From the NCBI RefSeq assembly GCF_019247635.1, contig NZ_JAFBAR010000085.1:23935-87934 (forward strand): a stretch of 64,000 bases of DNA, written 5' to 3'. The DNA is from Mycobacterium sp. (GTDB lineage Bacteria; Actinomycetota; Actinomycetes; Mycobacteriales; Mycobacteriaceae). The notes under the pieces were generated by a model that was not told the origin of the DNA, searched no databases, and worked only from the letters and a program-made list of their open reading frames with translations. Shown one piece after another: positions 23,871-33,554 of this stretch; position 1 is the stretch's first letter, and the number at the start of each line of letters is the position of its first letter. A program made the translations under genes and the position numbers.

Positions 23871-24308
23871 TCACCCCACGAAGGGGTCGCGCACCGTGAT
23901 GCCCTCAAACTTCCGGAAGTCGCGATCGTGACTCCAGATCGTGGCGATGCCGTGCTGGCGCATGAGGGCCACAAGATGGGCGTCGGGAACCAGATTGCCC
24001 CGGGGCTTGACGGTATCGGCCACTCCTCGATATACCCGCCAGAAGCCGTCGCCCTCGCCGACCAGGCGCACATGCGGCCGGGCGACCAACTGTTCGATGT
24101 TGTCGGTGGCGACACGCGGCGTCAGCGGCGCCTCCAGTAATGCCGGGTGGGTAACGATGCGCAGGTAGCCAAGTGCGACCGGCCACAGCAGGTAGACGAG
24201 ACCAGGTCCGGCCAGGAATTGCTCCACGAGCGCCTTCGCCATCTCATGAGACGGACTGCCCCGGTGGGTCGCATATACCAGGACGTTGACGTCGAAGGTT
24301 TCGCTCAC
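23871..24308 (-). CDS. vapC48: VapC-family PIN-domain toxin (VapC48-like)
   Basis: 145 residues of the PIN ribonuclease fold. Acidic catalytic residues are in FDVNVLVYATH (Asp6), NLVPDAHLVALM and WSHDRDF. The sequence closely follows what I recall of M. tuberculosis VapC48 (Rv3697c), including LWPVALGYLRIVTHP. It should cleave RNA, probably tRNA, when freed from the antitoxin. The start overlaps the upstream vapB stop by 4 bases, the usual arrangement for stoichiometric control. The fourth acidic residue often found in the second helix appears to be Gly. Confidence 0.9.
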   Translation of the reverse strand: MSETFDVNVLVYATHRGSPSHEMAKALVEQFLAGPGLVYLLWPVALGYLRIVTHPALLEAPLTPRVATDNIEQLVARPHVRLVGEGDGFWRVYRGVADTVKPRGNLVPDAHLVALMRQHGIATIWSHDRDFRKFEGITVRDPFVG

Positions 24309-24538
24309 GTCTCGTTTTCCCGGTCCAGGACCGCCCAGACGGCGTCCTTATCGTCAAGATCGACGCGAGGCCGCAGGTCGGCCGTCGCCCAGCGAACATC
24401 CACTCTCGCGCGGGGTTTGGCTGCCAGCGCTTGCGCCAGCAGCTCCGAGACGAGCCGGCCCAACGTCTTGCCCTCGTCACGCTGACGCAGTTTCAACGCG
24501 CGCAAAATGTCGTCGTCGATGTCGATCGTGGTACGCAT
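24305..24538 (-). CDS. vapB48: VapB-family antitoxin (VapB48-like)
   Basis: 77 residues. An RHH DNA-binding N-terminus (MRTTIDIDDDILRALKLRQRDEG) and a C-terminal toxin-binding tail (DLDDKDAVWAVLDRE) give the standard VapB layout. Its ATG directly abuts a perfect 12-base inverted repeat that must be its operator. It is probably translated from a leaderless mRNA, since the operator leaves no room for a ribosome site. Confidence 0.9.
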   Translation of the reverse strand: MRTTIDIDDDILRALKLRQRDEGKTLGRLVSELLAQALAAKPRARVDVRWATADLRPRVDLDDKDAVWAVLDRENET

Positions 24539-24571
24539 GCATCAGATGCTATCGTGCTGAGCATCTGATGC
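24539..24571. promoter_or_regulatory. VapB operator and leaderless promoter
   Basis: GCATCAGATGCT (24539-24550) and its exact complement (24560-24571) are separated by 9 bases and touch the vapB start codon. On the minus strand TAGCAT (24546-24551) lies 7 bases before the ATG, so the operator overlaps the -10 region and bound VapBC would block polymerase. Confidence 0.8.
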
Positions 24572-24624
24572 GTCTCGTGTCGGGCCGGTTGCGCACGCGA
24601 CCGTAACCCTGTTGCATCGGCCGT

Positions 24625-26103
24625 GTGGGCGAAGAGGTCAAGCGCACCACCTATAACCGCGGACACCGCCGGGAATACCGGCGCAAGGTGCAGCTTTGTC
24701 TGGACGTCTTCGAGACGATGCTGGCCCAGTCCAGGTTCGATGCGGACCGCCCGCTCACCGGCATGGAAATCGAATGCAACCTAGTCGACTCGAATTATCA
24801 GCCCGCCATGTCAAACCGCTTTGTGCTGGACGCGATCGCGAATCCGGCCTACCAGACCGAATTGGGCGCCTACAACATCGAATTCAATGTGCCGCCTCGG
24901 CTGCTTTCGGGCCGCGCCGCGCTGGGCCTGGAGGCGGAAGTCCGCAAAAGCCTCAACGACGCCGAAACCAAGGCCAGCTCCACCGCCGGCCACGGCGGGG
25001 CGCACATTGTCATGATCGGCATCCTTCCGACGCTGATGCCCGAGCATCTCACCGACAACTGGATGAGCGAGTCGACGCGATACACGGCACTGAACGATTC
25101 GATTTTCTCCGCCCGTGGCGAGGACATCCCGATCAACATCTCCGGCCCCGAGCCGCTGAGCTGGCGCGCGGCGTCCATCGCGCCCGAATCCGCGTGCACC
25201 AGCATGCAATTGCATCTGCAGGTAGCTCCGGAAGATTTTGCCGCCAACTGGAATGCGGCTCAGCTGGTCGCGGGCCCGCAGCTGGCGCTCGGTGCCAACT
25301 CGCCCTTCTTCTTCGGCCACCAACTCTGGTCGGAAACCCGCATCGAGCTGTTCGCGCAATCCACCGACACTCGACCCGAAGAACTCAAAACTCAAGGCGT
25401 ACGCCCGCGGGTGTGGTTCGGCGAGCGGTGGATCACCTCGGTGCTCGACCTGTTCAAGGAGAACATCCGCTACTTCCCCTCGCTGTTACCCGAGGTTTCC
25501 GACGAGGATCCCGTGGCCGAACTGGCCGCCGGACGCAACCCGCAGCTTGCCGAATTGCGGTTGCACAACGGCACCGTCTACCGGTGGAACCGACCGGTGT
25601 ACGACGTAGTCGAAGGGAGGCCGCACCTGCGGCTGGAGAACCGGGTGCTGCCGGCCGGACCGACCGTCGTCGACATGCTGGCGAATTCGGCTTTTTACTA
25701 CGGCCTCCTGCGCTACCTGTCCGAAGCCGACCAGCCGCTGTGGACGATGATGAGTTTCTCTGCGGCACATCGCAATTTCCTGCATGCGGCCCAGCACGGC
25801 ATGGACGCCCCGTTGCATTGGCCGGGTCTGGGTGAGGTGACCGCGCGGCAACTGGTGCTGGGCACGCTGCTGCCGATGGCGTACGAAGGGTTGCGGCGAC
25901 ATGGCGTGGACACCGAGGTCCGCGACCGGTTCCTGGGCGTCATCGAGGGACGCGCCGACACGGGCCGCAACGGCGCGTGGTGGCAGGTATCCACCGCACG
26001 CGACTTGCAGGAACGCGGGATGAGCCGGCCGGCCGCGTTAGCCGAGATGCTGCGCCGGTACTGCGAGCACGTGCACGCCAACGAGCCGGTGCACACCTGG
26101 TAA
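24625..26103 (+). CDS. GCS2-family glutamate-cysteine ligase-like protein (Rv3698-like)
   Basis: 492 residues with the GCS2 carboxylate-amine ligase fold. An early LTGMEIECNLVD acidic motif, HGGAHIVMIGI, and PESACTSMQLHLQV form the expected ATP/Mg and substrate strands. It is distinct from egtA (30999-32306), which is also a GCS2 protein, so the window has two members. The start is GTG 24625. Its reaction is unknown; it may conjugate an amine to glutamate or act in another thiol pathway. Corresponds to Rv3698. Confidence 0.8.
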   Translation: MGEEVKRTTYNRGHRREYRRKVQLCLDVFETMLAQSRFDADRPLTGMEIECNLVDSNYQPAMSNRFVLDAIANPAYQTELGAYNIEFNVPPRLLSGRAALGLEAEVRKSLNDAETKASSTAGHGGAHIVMIGILPTLMPEHLTDNWMSESTRYTALNDSIFSARGEDIPINISGPEPLSWRAASIAPESACTSMQLHLQVAPEDFAANWNAAQLVAGPQLALGANSPFFFGHQLWSETRIELFAQSTDTRPEELKTQGVRPRVWFGERWITSVLDLFKENIRYFPSLLPEVSDEDPVAELAAGRNPQLAELRLHNGTVYRWNRPVYDVVEGRPHLRLENRVLPAGPTVVDMLANSAFYYGLLRYLSEADQPLWTMMSFSAAHRNFLHAAQHGMDAPLHWPGLGEVTARQLVLGTLLPMAYEGLRRHGVDTEVRDRFLGVIEGRADTGRNGAWWQVSTARDLQERGMSRPAALAEMLRRYCEHVHANEPVHTW

Positions 26104-26110
26104 CCGTGGG

Positions 26111-26116
26111 TAGGTT
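26111..26116 (+). promoter_or_regulatory. -10 hexamer TAGGTT for the methyltransferase gene
   Basis: TAGGTT is followed by 7 bases and ATG 26124, with no ribosome site, so a leaderless transcript is predicted. It supports ATG 26124 over an upstream GTG. Confidence 0.5.
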
Positions 26117-26123
26117 TGGAAGC

Positions 26124-26795
26124 ATGGCTTCGGAAGTAATGGACTGGGACGACGCATACAAGGGTCAGGGCTTCTTCGAGGGGCCACCACCGTGGAATAT
26201 CGGGGAGCCGCAGCCCGAACTGGCCGCGCTGCTGCGCGCCGGAAAGTTCCGCAGCGACGTGCTGGACGCCGGTTGCGGGGTCGCCGAGCTGTCCTTGGCG
26301 CTGGCCGCCGAGGGCTACACCGTGGTCGGCATCGATCTCACGCCCACCGCCGTCGCGGCGGCGGCGAAGGCGGCCGAACAGCGCGGCCTGACCACGGCCA
26401 GCTTCGAGCAGGCCGACATCACCACCTTCACCGGCTATGACGGCCGGTTCAACACGGTCGTCGACAGCACGCTTTTCCACTCGTTGCCGGTCGAGGGACG
26501 CGACGGCTATCTGAGCTCGGTGCACCGCGCGGCCGCCCCTGGGGCCGGCTACTACGTGCTGGTGTTCGCCAAGGGCGCCTTCCCGGCCGAGTTCGAGGGC
26601 GGCCCCAACGAGGTCGACGAGGACGAACTGCGCACCGCGGTGAGCAGGTACTGGGAGATCGACGAGATTCGGCCAGCCTTCATCCACGCCAACATGCCCG
26701 CCGTTCCCGGCGGTGGGACATGGCCGCATCCCCGCGACGACAAGGGGCGGGTGATGATGCCGGCGTTTCTGTTGAGCGCGCACAAGGCAGCGTGA
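26124..26795 (+). CDS. class I SAM-dependent methyltransferase (Rv3699-like)
   Basis: 223 residues. Motif I VLDAGCGVAELSLALA, motif II VVGIDLTPTAVAAA and the acidic DITTFTGYDGRFNTVVDSTLFHSL are present. It resembles thiol or thiopurine-type small-molecule methyltransferases (N-terminal WDDAYKGQG...PPPWNIGEPQPEL). Neighbouring GCS2 and ergothioneine genes hint at a thiol-related substrate, but none is shown. It converges on egtE across a palindrome. Confidence 0.82.
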   Translation: MASEVMDWDDAYKGQGFFEGPPPWNIGEPQPELAALLRAGKFRSDVLDAGCGVAELSLALAAEGYTVVGIDLTPTAVAAAAKAAEQRGLTTASFEQADITTFTGYDGRFNTVVDSTLFHSLPVEGRDGYLSSVHRAAAPGAGYYVLVFAKGAFPAEFEGGPNEVDEDELRTAVSRYWEIDEIRPAFIHANMPAVPGGGTWPHPRDDKGRVMMPAFLLSAHKAA

Positions 26796-26802
26796 TGGCC
26801 GG

Positions 26803-26855
26803 CGAGCGTCATGCGGTGCGCCCTCACCGTCCACGGCGCCCCGGCGTGACGCTCG
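26803..26855. terminator. hairpin between convergent genes
   Basis: CGAGCGTCA (26803-26811) and its complement TGACGCTCG (26847-26855) bracket 35 bases between the methyltransferase and egtE stops. A stem-loop in this position would serve both strands as a terminator; no U tract follows, as is usual in mycobacteria. Confidence 0.5.
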
Positions 26856-26862
26856 GTATCCG

Positions 26863-28011
26863 CTAGGTGCCGGTCGCCGCGGTTGCGGCGATCAGCGCCT
26901 CGGCGAACGTCTCCAGGTCTTCGACCGTGGTGTCCACGTGCGGCGAGATGCGCAGTGCCGGAGTGGTCATCTCCAGGGGTGCCCGCTGCACACCGGCGTA
27001 GGTGGTCAGGATCCGCCGCTCGGTGAGCAGCCACTGGCGTACCGCCGATGGGTCGGCACCGTCGACCGGAGCAAGCGTGGTGATCGCGCTCGGCTCTTCG
27101 ACCTCTTCGAGCACGCGCCAACCGGGCACATCGGTCAGGGCGCTGCGGCTTGCGGCGCCCAGCTCGGCCAGGCTGGAGCGAACGGCCTCCGGTCCATAAC
27201 CGAGGTGTTCGCCCAGCGCAACCGAAAAACCTACTCGCGCGGCGACATTGGCTTCACCGAACTCGAGCTGGCGGGCCACCGTGAGCGGCCCGGCCCATTC
27301 GGGAGCCGCCAGCCGCGGCGACAACCGCTCCAATAGCTCGGGGCGCACGGCGAGCACGCCGACGCCCCGCGGCCCGGCGATCCACTTGCGCGACGACGAG
27401 TAGCTGACGTCGGCTCCCACGGCGCAGTCGATCTGGCCCAGCGCCTGCGCCGCGTCCACCACCAACGGCAACGCCAGCTCTCGGCAGAGCTGTGCGACCA
27501 TCGGCAGCGGTTGCACGATGCCGCTGTGGCTGGCCACCGGGGTGAAGTGGACCAGGGTCGGGGGGTCGTCGGCGAGCACCAGTGCCGCGTCGTCGAGGGC
27601 CAGCCGACCGTCGCCCAGCGTCGGCAAGGGGCGCACGTCGAATCCGTGCGCGGCCATCACAGCCAGGTTGGGGCCGTATTCACCGGGAAGGCAGGCCAGC
27701 GTCCGATTTGCCCCGTCTTGAATCGGCCACCCACCCAGCAGCAGGTCCAGCGCGTTCAGCGAACCGGTGGTGAACAGCACCTCGGCGTCGGGCATGCCGC
27801 ATAGCGCGGTGACCGCGGCGCGCCCGGCGTCGAGCACAGGCGCCGCGGCTTCGGCCGCCACGTATCCCCCGACCTCGGCCTCGTGTAGGGCGTGCCGGGC
27901 GGCGGCGTCGAGCGCGGCAAGGCTCTGGCGCGAGCACGCGGCGTTGTCCAGGTGCAGACCGGCAAACGGTGGCCGCGCCGCCCGCCACCGGTCGGCCAGG
28001 GCCTCGCTCAC
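26863..28011 (-). CDS. egtE: EgtE, PLP-dependent ergothioneine C-S lyase
   Basis: 382 residues of the class V aminotransferase/NifS-like family. [18 protein letters not shown] contains the PLP-binding lysine, and [13 protein letters not shown] provides the PLP-ring Asp. EgtE cleaves hercynylcysteine sulfoxide to ergothioneine, pyruvate and ammonia. GTG 28011 overlaps the egtD stop as GTGA. Last gene of egtABCDE. Corresponds to Rv3700c. Confidence 0.93.
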   Translation of the reverse strand: MSEALADRWRAARPPFAGLHLDNAACSRQSLAALDAAARHALHEAEVGGYVAAEAAAPVLDAGRAAVTALCGMPDAEVLFTTGSLNALDLLLGGWPIQDGANRTLACLPGEYGPNLAVMAAHGFDVRPLPTLGDGRLALDDAALVLADDPPTLVHFTPVASHSGIVQPLPMVAQLCRELALPLVVDAAQALGQIDCAVGADVSYSSSRKWIAGPRGVGVLAVRPELLERLSPRLAAPEWAGPLTVARQLEFGEANVAARVGFSVALGEHLGYGPEAVRSSLAELGAASRSALTDVPGWRVLEEVEEPSAITTLAPVDGADPSAVRQWLLTERRILTTYAGVQRAPLEMTTPALRISPHVDTTVEDLETFAEALIAATAATGT

Positions 28012-28982
28012 TTGGCGGGCTTCAGTGCCAATGCCAGCCCAAAGTCGCCTGCGTCGTCGGTCCACCATCGGGTGCGCCGCAGCCCGGCGCCGGCCAGTTC
28101 GGCGCTGACTCCGTCCGGGCGGAACTTGCACGACACCTCGGTGAGCATCTCCTCGCCGGCCGCGAAGTCGACGGTCAACTCCAGCGCACCGATGCGGACC
28201 CGCTGGCCGCGGTCGGCCCGCAGCCACATTTCGATCCGCTCCTCGTCGGTATTCCAGCGGGCGACGTGCTGGAACACCTCGACATCGAAATCCGCGTCGA
28301 GTTCCCGGTTTATCACCGCGAGCACGTTGCGGTTGAACCTCGCTGTCACCCCGGCGTCGTCGTCGTAGGCACGCACCAGCCGGCCGGGGTCCTTGACCAG
28401 GTCGGTGCCCAGCAACAGGCTGTCACCGGGCCGCATCACCTGGGCCAGGGTCCGCAGGAACTGCGCGCGCGGGCCCGGCGTGAGGTTGCCGATCGTCGAC
28501 CCCAGGAACACGAACAGGCGCCGGCCGCCGTCGGGGATCTCAGTGAGGTGTTCCTCGAAATCGCCGCAGACAGCGTTGATTTCGATGCCGCTGTACTCGT
28601 GCTGGATGGCGTTCGCGGTGGCGGACAGCACGCCGGCATCGACGTCGAACGGCACGAATCCGCGTAGCGATTTACGGTCGCGCAGCGCGTTCAACAGCAG
28701 CCGAGTCTTCTCCGAGGTGCCCGCGCCCAATTCCACCAAGGTGTCGGCCTCGCTCACCGACGCCACCTCGGCCGAACGCGCACGCAGGATCTCGGCTTCG
28801 GCACGGGTTGGGTAGTACTCGGGCAGTCGGGTGATCTGGTCGAACAGGCCGCTGCCGACGGAATCGTAGAACCATTTGGGCGGCAACGATTTTGGCGTAT
28901 TCTGCAGCCCCACGGAGACGTCGTGGCGCAGCGCGTGGTAGGCCGAGTCGGCGGCGAGGTGGTTCGACAACGACAGCGTCAT
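28008..28982 (-). CDS. egtD: EgtD, histidine N-alpha-trimethyltransferase
   Basis: 324 residues, DUF2260-type methyltransferase. [20 protein letters not shown] and [12 protein letters not shown] are characteristic of the substrate lid, and [17 protein letters not shown] is the SAM motif. It makes hercynine from histidine and three SAM. ATG 28982 overlaps the egtC stop as TGATG. Corresponds to Rv3701c. Confidence 0.95.
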   Translation of the reverse strand: MTLSLSNHLAADSAYHALRHDVSVGLQNTPKSLPPKWFYDSVGSGLFDQITRLPEYYPTRAEAEILRARSAEVASVSEADTLVELGAGTSEKTRLLLNALRDRKSLRGFVPFDVDAGVLSATANAIQHEYSGIEINAVCGDFEEHLTEIPDGGRRLFVFLGSTIGNLTPGPRAQFLRTLAQVMRPGDSLLLGTDLVKDPGRLVRAYDDDAGVTARFNRNVLAVINRELDADFDVEVFQHVARWNTDEERIEMWLRADRGQRVRIGALELTVDFAAGEEMLTEVSCKFRPDGVSAELAGAGLRRTRWWTDDAGDFGLALALKPAK

Positions 28983-29692
28983 CAAGGTCCTTTCGGGTGG
29001 TCCAGCGCGGTCAGCGTGACGTGTTCGGCGGTCACTTCGACGAGATGGCGGTCCGGCACGTCTTCCCATTCGGAGTCGTTGTCATAGGGCTCGCTGGCCA
29101 CCACCACGCCGTCGGCGCGGCGCAGGATGGACAGCGTTTCGTTCCAGGTGGTTGCCAGCAGCCGAGAACCGTTGCCGGCCAACACGTTCAGCCGGGCATC
29201 GGGATCGGCAGCTCCAAGCTCGAGGATGGTCTCACCCAACACGTCCAGGCCGCGCTCGAAGATCGTGGCCGCCAGCATCGCGCTGTCGCAGACCGATTCG
29301 GCCTTCGCGGTGAGCGGCAGCACGGCGCGGTCGATGACGCCGTTGTGCGACAACAGCCAATGGCCGTCGGTGAACGGCGCGGTCGCGCTGATTTCGATCG
29401 GCATGCCGATGGTCGCCGAGCGCACCGCGGCCACCACGCAGTGGCTGCGCAGGGCCGGCGCGACCGAGTCGAATGAGGTGTCGCCCCACAGGGGTGCCGA
29501 ACTGCGCCAGCGACGGGGTGCGGCGCCCGCCGAAGGGCTCTCGAAAAACCCCACACCCCACCCGTCGGCGTTGAGCAGTACGCGTTTCTGCCGGCGCGGG
29601 GCGTAGGACTGCACCCGCAGGCCGTGCGGCGGGTCCAGCACCAGCGAGGAAAGGGTGACCTCGCGCCCCAGCCAGCCGAGATGACGGCACAT
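28982..29692 (-). CDS. egtC: EgtC, gamma-glutamyl hercynylcysteine sulfoxide amidohydrolase
   Basis: 236 residues, class II glutamine amidotransferase fold. Cys2, exposed after methionine removal (MCRHLGWLG), is the nucleophile; LSHNGVIDR and GWGVGFF are conserved active-site segments. It removes glutamate from the EgtB product. The start overlaps the egtB stop as TGATG. Corresponds to Rv3702c. Confidence 0.94.
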   Translation of the reverse strand: MCRHLGWLGREVTLSSLVLDPPHGLRVQSYAPRRQKRVLLNADGWGVGFFESPSAGAAPRRWRSSAPLWGDTSFDSVAPALRSHCVVAAVRSATIGMPIEISATAPFTDGHWLLSHNGVIDRAVLPLTAKAESVCDSAMLAATIFERGLDVLGETILELGAADPDARLNVLAGNGSRLLATTWNETLSILRRADGVVVASEPYDNDSEWEDVPDRHLVEVTAEHVTLTALDHPKGP

Positions 29693-31002
29693 CAGACGTC
29701 CTCGACCGACCAGGCCAACCGGACACCGGAGAAGATCTGCCGACGGTAGGGGTGATCCCAATTGCGGAAGCTGGGCCGCAGGATGGCGGGCTCGACCGCC
29801 CACGACCCGCCGCGCAGCACCCGGTAGTCGCCGTCGAAGAAGGGCCGCGAATAGCGCTCGTAGATCATCGGGACAAAACCCGGCCACGGCCGTAGCGGCG
29901 AAGAGGTCCACTCCCACACATCGCCCAGCAGCTGCTCGACCCCGTACGCGGACGCTCCGGCCGGGTAGGCGCCGACGGGCGCGGGCCGCAGCGCGGTGCC
30001 ACCCAGGTTGGCCAGCCCCGCGAGGTTTTCGGCGGTGCCACCCGCATTCCCCCACGGGTACCGGCGGCGGCTACCGGTCACCGGATCCCACGCGCAGGCC
30101 TTCTCCCATTCCATTTCGGTGGGCAGCCGCGCGCCGGCCCAGGCCGCATACGCCTCGGCCTCGAAATAGCTGACATGCTGGACCGGCTCGTCGGCCGGGA
30201 TGTCCTCGACATAGCCGAATCGGGTTCGCGTTTGCCCGTCGGGATTCCAGAACTGCGGCGCGGTGAGGCCCGCCTGCAGGCGGTGCTGCCAGCCGCGCGC
30301 CGTCCACCACCGCGACTCGGTGTATCCCCCGTCGCCGACAAAGTTTCGCCATTCGCCATTGGTGACCGGAACCCGGCCGATCCGGAACGCCGGCAGGTCG
30401 ACGGTGTGGGCGGGGCGTTCGTTGTCCAGTGAATAGGGCTCGGTCGCGGCGTCCACGCCGAGCACGAATGGGCCCGCGGGCACCAGTACCGACGTCCCGG
30501 CCAGGCCCGGCCGGCCCGCGGGCAAGGCGGGGGGGTCGCGCAGCAGCGGCGCGCCGGTACGCAGGTTCAGCGCCTGCAGCATGGTCTCGTCGTGTTGGTT
30601 TTCGTGGCTGATGACCAGCCCGAACCGAAAGAGGGTCTCGTTCCCGGGTGATTCGTCCGGCAGCGCGTCCAGCGCGTCTAAGGCCGCGGACCGGACCGTC
30701 CGGCAATACGACCGCGCTCGTTGCGGAGACAACAGCGGCAGGTCGACCCGGCTGGCGCGGGAGTGTTCGAACGCGTCGTAGAGCCCGTCGACCGCGAGCG
30801 GCAGCATGCCCGGCCGGCCCGGGTCGCCGTCGCGCAACAGCCACAGCTCCTCCTGCTGACCGATGTGCGTCAGATCCCACACCAGCGGGCTCATCAGCGG
30901 GTCGTATTGCCGGAGCAGCTCCCGGTCGTCGAAGTCGACCAGCCGTAACGTCCGCGTCCGCGCCCGGGTCAGGCCGTCCGCAAGCTTTTGCCGTGAGGTC
31001 AC
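29692..31002 (-). CDS. egtB: EgtB, hercynine-thiol sulfoxide synthase
   Basis: 436 residues. The N-terminal DinB-like half carries iron-ligand histidines in [13 protein letters not shown] and [11 protein letters not shown]. The C-terminal half is an FGE-sulfatase (formylglycine-generating-enzyme-like) domain ending in [16 protein letters not shown] motifs. It oxidatively couples gamma-glutamylcysteine and hercynine with oxygen. GTG 31002 overlaps the egtA stop as GTGA. Corresponds to Rv3703c. Confidence 0.95.
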   Translation of the reverse strand: MTSRQKLADGLTRARTRTLRLVDFDDRELLRQYDPLMSPLVWDLTHIGQQEELWLLRDGDPGRPGMLPLAVDGLYDAFEHSRASRVDLPLLSPQRARSYCRTVRSAALDALDALPDESPGNETLFRFGLVISHENQHDETMLQALNLRTGAPLLRDPPALPAGRPGLAGTSVLVPAGPFVLGVDAATEPYSLDNERPAHTVDLPAFRIGRVPVTNGEWRNFVGDGGYTESRWWTARGWQHRLQAGLTAPQFWNPDGQTRTRFGYVEDIPADEPVQHVSYFEAEAYAAWAGARLPTEMEWEKACAWDPVTGSRRRYPWGNAGGTAENLAGLANLGGTALRPAPVGAYPAGASAYGVEQLLGDVWEWTSSPLRPWPGFVPMIYERYSRPFFDGDYRVLRGGSWAVEPAILRPSFRNWDHPYRRQIFSGVRLAWSVEDV

Positions 31003-32306
31003 GTCGCGCCCTGCGCCGAGCGCGCGAGCCGCGAGACCCGCGAGACCGTAGCCGCGACGCCGTGCTCGATGACCTGGTCGGAAAAGTCGTCCGCCGGACA
31101 GCGACCACGCTCGACGTTTTGCAGTAACCGCTGCATCGCGTCGGTGAGCCTGGCCGGTGCGCGCTCGGCAGCCGCGGCCAGACATCGGTTGGCAGCGGTG
31201 TGCAGGTGCCGGTCCTGCAGGCCGACCCGGGCCGCGGTGTCCCAGGCCGTGGCCACGGATTCGACAGCCTCGGCCGCGATGTCAGCCGCACCCGGGTCGT
31301 CGAGAAGCGTCACCATGGTGAACGCCACGGCGGGCCACACGTCGTACGCGACGGTGTCCAGATAACGGATCTCCAGCCACTGCCGTGGCCGCACCGGCGG
31401 GAACAGGGTGGTCAGGTGGTAGTCGAGGTCGGCCAGGGTGGGACGACGATCGCCCAGTAGCACCCGCCCGTCCGCCCAGTCGGCGAACGGCACGTAATAG
31501 GTGACGGCCACCGGGTCCGGGTCGTGGACCAGCATCACCGGCGCCTTGAGTGCGTAGCGCGCCCAGTCCGTACCCGGGTCGTCGCCGCTGGCCCCCAGGA
31601 TCGGGCCGCACCTTGCGGAATCCATCCGTCCCCAGACCCGCTGCCGTGCGGACACCCAGCCGGTGAACTCCCCGCCCAGCATCGGCGAGTTGGCGGAGAT
31701 CGCGATCATCGTCGGCCCCAGGGCGTGCGCCAGCCGGACCCGCGTGGCCCAATCGGCGTGCGGCCCGACGTCCAGATTGACCTGGATCGAGGCTGTCGAC
31801 GTCATCATCGCCGCGCCCGCCACCGCGCTGTCGCTGGCGGCGAAGAACTGTTCCATGGCGCGGTAGCGCCCCCCCGGGTTGACCCGCTTCGCCGGCCGCA
31901 GCGGGTCCGCGCCCAGAAACAACAGTCCCAGGCCTGCCTGGGCGACCGCCGCCCGTAGCACCGCCTGGTCACGGGTCATGGCGTCGATCGCCGGCAGCAC
32001 TCCGTCCAGCGCCGGGCCGGACAGTTCGATGGCGCCCCCGGGTTCGACGGTGACCCGGCTGCCTCCCGGCAACGGACCCAGCCGTCCCAGCACGTCGGTG
32101 ATTTCGTCCCAGCTTGGCCGGCGCAGCGGATCCTTCGGGTCAAAGCAGTGGGCCTCCACCTCCAGCCCCACACGGCCCAGCGGACCGTCGACGAGGGAGC
32201 CATCCGCGATGTACTGCGCGGCATCTTGGGAGTTGGTGATGACGGTGTCGGCCGAGCGAGCGCTATCCAGCTGCGAGGCTGCGGCGGTGAGGGCGGCGAA
32301 TGTCAT
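30999..32306 (-). CDS. egtA: EgtA, glutamate-cysteine ligase
   Basis: 435 residues, GCS2 family. [13 protein letters not shown] is the acidic motif, [14 protein letters not shown] and [12 protein letters not shown] the following core strands. It makes the gamma-glutamylcysteine used by EgtB. ATG 32306 has a clear GGAGGG ribosome site 8 bases upstream, marking it as the first gene of the operon. Corresponds to Rv3704c. The promoter should lie in 32307-32444. Confidence 0.93.
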   Translation of the reverse strand: MTFAALTAAASQLDSARSADTVITNSQDAAQYIADGSLVDGPLGRVGLEVEAHCFDPKDPLRRPSWDEITDVLGRLGPLPGGSRVTVEPGGAIELSGPALDGVLPAIDAMTRDQAVLRAAVAQAGLGLLFLGADPLRPAKRVNPGGRYRAMEQFFAASDSAVAGAAMMTSTASIQVNLDVGPHADWATRVRLAHALGPTMIAISANSPMLGGEFTGWVSARQRVWGRMDSARCGPILGASGDDPGTDWARYALKAPVMLVHDPDPVAVTYYVPFADWADGRVLLGDRRPTLADLDYHLTTLFPPVRPRQWLEIRYLDTVAYDVWPAVAFTMVTLLDDPGAADIAAEAVESVATAWDTAARVGLQDRHLHTAANRCLAAAAERAPARLTDAMQRLLQNVERGRCPADDFSDQVIEHGVAATVSRVSRLARSAQGAT

Positions 32307-32444
32307 AGCGCGATCCCTCCGGGGCCGTAGCCTGAACGGCTATCGGGAATGAATCCGGCCATCACTTCATCTTCCAGATCGCCCCGACATATTCCCGCGC
32401 GTGCCGGCCGCGCGGGTGAGATATGTACCCATATTCACCCCGGG

Positions 32445-33092
32445 CTACTGACCGAGTGCGTTCTGCATCGCCCCGGCCAGCACGTTGACGGCGGGACCGG
32501 CGTTGCCAGACTGGCAGACCTTGGCCTGCAGCAACACGTTTTCGCGCAGCCGAGTTTGAACGAAGCAGCGCCGATCGGTACCCGCTTCTTGTTTGCTCCA
32601 GTTCGCATCCGTAGCGGACGGCGCGCCGCCGTCGAACGACCACACCTCCGTAATCCCGGTGTCCAGGTGCATCGCGGTGGTCTGCCCCGAGCAGCCGACG
32701 GTGCGGTCGGTTACCCGATGGAAGGCGCGATTCGCGGCGTCGTTGTTGGCGAATACTCCCACCGACTGCTTGACGTAGTGGGTTTGGTCACCGGCCGACG
32801 TCTGGGTGGTGGCGCCGTTGAACGACGCCAGGTCGGGATCGTCGTACACCTCCGGTAAACCGATGTCCGCCCAGTTGTTGCAGACCGGAAGCTCGACCGA
32901 GTAGCCCTGGAACGGCTGGGTGAACACCGATTCGAATCCCATCGGCGCGCCGACGATATTGCCAACTGACCCCTTGCTGAGGACGGCGTAGGACACCACC
33001 CCGGGCTCCGACGGATGCGCGACCGCAACCGGGGCTGTCAGTGAGCCCACGATTCCTAACCCGAGGCTCGCCGCCGCGACGGCGATCCGCAT
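32445..33092 (-). CDS. secreted sensor-domain (PknH_C-like) protein
   Basis: 215 residues with a Sec signal peptide (MRIAVAAASLGLGIVGSL, cleavage after about AVA). Four cysteines in the mature part (VCNNW, GCSGQ, RRCFVQ, KVCQSG) fit the two-disulfide sensor fold of PknH extracellular domains and related secreted proteins. Corresponds to Rv3705c by position. ATG 33092 begins 4 bases after the ohr stop, so it may be co-transcribed with katA-ohr. Ligand unknown. Confidence 0.8.
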   Translation of the reverse strand: MRIAVAAASLGLGIVGSLTAPVAVAHPSEPGVVSYAVLSKGSVGNIVGAPMGFESVFTQPFQGYSVELPVCNNWADIGLPEVYDDPDLASFNGATTQTSAGDQTHYVKQSVGVFANNDAANRAFHRVTDRTVGCSGQTTAMHLDTGITEVWSFDGGAPSATDANWSKQEAGTDRRCFVQTRLRENVLLQAKVCQSGNAGPAVNVLAGAMQNALGQ

Positions 33093-33096
33093 CCGG

Positions 33097-33525
33097 CTAG
33101 ACCTTGGCCGAGACTTCGACGTCGATATTGCCGCGGGTGGCCTTCGAGTAGGGACACACCTGGTGCGCCTGCTCCACGAGTCCGTCGGCGACGCTCTTTT
33201 CCAGGCCCGGGAGGTAGCCGACGATCTTGCCGGTGAGCCCGAATCCGCCCTCGGAGTCCTTGCCGAATCCGATCTGCACGGAGACGTTGCTGGCGTCGTC
33301 CAGCTTGACTTTTGACTTACCCGCCACCAGCCGCAGCGCGCCCAGGAAGCAGGCCGCGTAACCGGCGGAGAACAGCTGCTCGGGGTTGGTCCCCTCGCCA
33401 CTGCCGCCCAACGCCTTGGGCGGCCGGGTGTCGAGCTCGATGCGGCCGTCGTCCGACTTCACGTGGCCGTCGCGGCCGCCGCCCGTCGCCGTGGATTCGG
33501 TGGTGTAAACGACTTCAATGGTCAT
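33097..33525 (-). CDS. ohr: Ohr-type organic hydroperoxide reductase
   Basis: 142 residues of the Ohr/OsmC family. Peroxidatic Cys in AACFLGALRLVA and resolving Cys in HQVCPYSKATRGN, with the conserved NPEQLFSAGYAA before the first. It reduces lipid and organic hydroperoxides with lipoylated thiols. It follows katA by 29 bases on the same strand. The full Ohr spacing favours Ohr over OsmC. I do not recall an orthologue at this site in M. tuberculosis. Confidence 0.92.
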   Translation of the reverse strand: MTIEVVYTTESTATGGGRDGHVKSDDGRIELDTRPPKALGGSGEGTNPEQLFSAGYAACFLGALRLVAGKSKVKLDDASNVSVQIGFGKDSEGGFGLTGKIVGYLPGLEKSVADGLVEQAHQVCPYSKATRGNIDVEVSAKV

Positions 33526-33554
33526 GAGACTCGATCATGCCAGTGCAGTGATCG

